NCBI GenBank assembly: GCA_041477815.1 | Contig: JBGOUV010000152.1 | Span: forward strand, 1-14,862 | Origin: JBGOUV01 sp041477815 | GTDB lineage: Bacteria; Acidobacteriota; Terriglobia; Bryobacterales; JACQDG01 | Direction of reading: 5' to 3' | DNA: 14,862 nucleotides | Shown here: in pieces, positions 13,427-14,862 of the stretch | Numbering within the stretch: the first letter of the stretch is position 1 | Layout: every line of letters begins with the position of its first letter | The notes under the pieces: model-generated | Seen by the model: the letters and a program-made list of their open reading frames with translations, nothing else | The model's database searches: none | What the model was told of the DNA's origin: nothing | Program-made: the position numbers and the translations under genes

Positions 13427-14862
13427 ATGTCGGCCAGCTTCATCCAGGTATTCATCGACGGCCGGGAACTGACCGGGGTGTTCAGCCCCGACGCCATCCT
13501 GGAGCAGATTGAAGTTGAGCAGGCGCTCAACGAGCACTGGCGCTGCCAGGTGGTCTGCCGCCAGACCGCCGACCGCCGCTTTCCCATCGAGGATTCGCTC
13601 GGGAAGGAGCTGAAGGTCCAGGCGGTCGACGAAGAGGGAGCGACGACCACGCTGTTCGACGGCATCGTCCTGGATGCCAAGCTGGTCTACGAGGTCTTTG
13701 GGAGCTTCACGGCGCGGCTCGAGGGGGTCACGCGTTCCTACAAGCTGGACCTCACGCCCCGGCAGGCGTACTATCTCCGCAAAACGCTCGAGGATGTCGC
13801 TGAGAAGCTGACCGGCGGGGTAGGGCTAAAGCTGAACCTGATAGCTACCCTGATCGACCCGCCCTTGACCTACGTCCAGTGGGGCGAGACCGACTTCGCC
13901 TTCCTGAAGCGTCTGGCCGACGATCACGGCTGCTGGATCCGTCCGACCGCTAACGGGCTGGACATTTTCGACACGTTCCAGGACGGGACGACGGTGGAGT
14001 GGCGGGCCGAGGAAGGGCTGCGCGGCTTCAAGATCCGGGGCAAGCTGGGAACGCCGTCCATGAACGGGGCGCACTACCAGGCGGCGGTGATGGAGAGCCG
14101 CGTCTACAAAGAGGTGCGTGAAGATCCGGAGTTCTTCGACGGGGCCGGACCGATGGTGCAGGCGGTGCGGAAGTCCTCTCAGGACAATTTGCCTCCGGGG
14201 TACGTGATCCAGCGGACGCGCACAGTGCAGCTAGAGGACTACGAGAAGCGGCTCAAGAAAGAAAGCGTGCGGGCGATCGGCAGCAAGATCGTGGGGCACG
14301 GCGTGAGCCGCAACGAACAGCTCCTGCCCGGCAACACGGTGCAGATCGACGGAGTGCTGGACGCGGCCGGCTTGTACGGCGTGATCCGTGTGGTGCACCG
14401 TTGGACCCTCAACGGCTACATGAATGAGTTCTGGTGCACTCCCTGGAAGAACTACATCCACCCGGAGCAACCGAAGCTGCGGGAGTGGCACGGCCTGGTT
14501 CCCGCCCGCGTAGTCGAGAACGTGGACCCGAGCAACCAGGGCCGTCTGCGCGTGCAGTTCTATTGGCAGGAAGGGGAGCCGACCCTCTGGGTGCGGCGGA
14601 TGACGCCGCACGCGGGATGCGACCGCGGCTTCTTTTTCACCCCGGAGATCGGCGATGAAGTGGTGGTGGCGTTTGGCGACGGCGACCCGGAGCGTCCGGC
14701 CGTCCTAGGGTCGATCTGGAACGGGGTGGACCAGGCGCCGGTGGAGGAGTTCTGGGGAGGGGAGTACAAGAACGACGACGTCAAGCGGATCGTGACTAAG
14801 GCGGGCCACCGCATTCAAATGGTGGACAAGGAAGGCAAGGAGTCGATCACCCTGGCCACGCC
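13427..14862 (+). CDS. VgrG-type spike protein of a contractile injection system (3' end outside window)
   Basis: Spike protein at the tip of type VI secretion or related phage-tail-like machines. 478 codons are visible and the frame is open at the window edge. The N-terminal part (1 to about 340) matches the gp27-like/late-control-D fold: TRSYKLDLTPRQAYYLRKT, then YVQWGETDFAFLKRLADDHG, the typical VgrG 'E.D..FL.RL....G' signature. A gp5-like OB domain (about 353-437) follows: RVVENVDPSNQGRLRVQFYW, then FFTPEIGDEVVVAFGDGDPE and RPAVLGSIWNG. KRIVTKAGHRIQMVD marks the start of the beta-helix needle. The ATG at 13427, 12 bp after the caspase stop, has no clear Shine-Dalgarno sequence, so translation may be coupled to the caspase gene. 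Type VI or extracellular injection particle cannot be decided here. Confidence 0.9.
   Translation, partial: MSASFIQVFIDGRELTGVFSPDAILEQIEVEQALNEHWRCQVVCRQTADRRFPIEDSLGKELKVQAVDEEGATTTLFDGIVLDAKLVYEVFGSFTARLEGVTRSYKLDLTPRQAYYLRKTLEDVAEKLTGGVGLKLNLIATLIDPPLTYVQWGETDFAFLKRLADDHGCWIRPTANGLDIFDTFQDGTTVEWRAEEGLRGFKIRGKLGTPSMNGAHYQAAVMESRVYKEVREDPEFFDGAGPMVQAVRKSSQDNLPPGYVIQRTRTVQLEDYEKRLKKESVRAIGSKIVGHGVSRNEQLLPGNTVQIDGVLDAAGLYGVIRVVHRWTLNGYMNEFWCTPWKNYIHPEQPKLREWHGLVPARVVENVDPSNQGRLRVQFYWQEGEPTLWVRRMTPHAGCDRGFFFTPEIGDEVVVAFGDGDPERPAVLGSIWNGVDQAPVEEFWGGEYKNDDVKRIVTKAGHRIQMVDKEGKESITLAT

Overview
The window is high-GC bacterial DNA, densely packed with genes. The organism is probably an acidobacterium of the Solibacter/Bryobacter kind. 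That is an inference from gene style: a Ser/Thr kinase with a PD40 propeller tail, a kinase fused to a SUMF1 domain, DUF4384 proteins, a caspase-TPR protein and a Uma2 protein. No rRNA or other phylogenetic marker is present to prove it. No tRNA, rRNA, CRISPR array or transposase gene was seen.

Left half (1-6124): all genes lie on the minus strand. Read in the direction of transcription they are gamma-glutamyltransferase (ggt), a TIM-barrel sugar-phosphate isomerase/epimerase-like protein, a vapB-vapC toxin-antitoxin pair, asparaginyl-tRNA synthetase (asnS), a Uma2-family protein, and a Ser/Thr kinase cut by the window edge. A good sigma70-like promoter with three copies of a CCCACTC half-site lies immediately upstream of vapB. 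vapC overlaps asnS by 4 bp, so the essential synthetase appears to be co-transcribed with, and translationally coupled to, a toxin-antitoxin module.

Middle (6125-8033): a gap of about 280 bp separates the two divergent blocks. A near-consensus promoter inside a 24-bp almost perfect palindrome then drives a compact arsenic operon, arsR-arsC-arsM, whose genes overlap by 4 bp at each junction. The first gene seems to be translated from a leaderless mRNA. No arsenite efflux pump is seen, so the likely route is arsenate reduction followed by methylation. A 27-bp perfect inverted repeat built from an 8-bp unit lies just after arsM.

Right half (8034-14862): a plus-strand operon with overlapping or nearly touching genes. 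It encodes a membrane Ser/Thr kinase with an extracytoplasmic SUMF1-like domain lacking the catalytic cysteines, two exported DUF4384 proteins, an apparently exported caspase with an EF-hand-like loop, a PEGA domain and TPRs, and then the start of a VgrG-type spike protein that runs off the window. The kinase and SUMF1 domains recall PpkA and TagR of the type VI secretion threonine-phosphorylation pathway. With a caspase and a spike gene in the same operon, this is the best candidate for an undescribed system: a phosphorylation-controlled contractile injection apparatus with a protease arm. That functional link is inference from gene order and domains.
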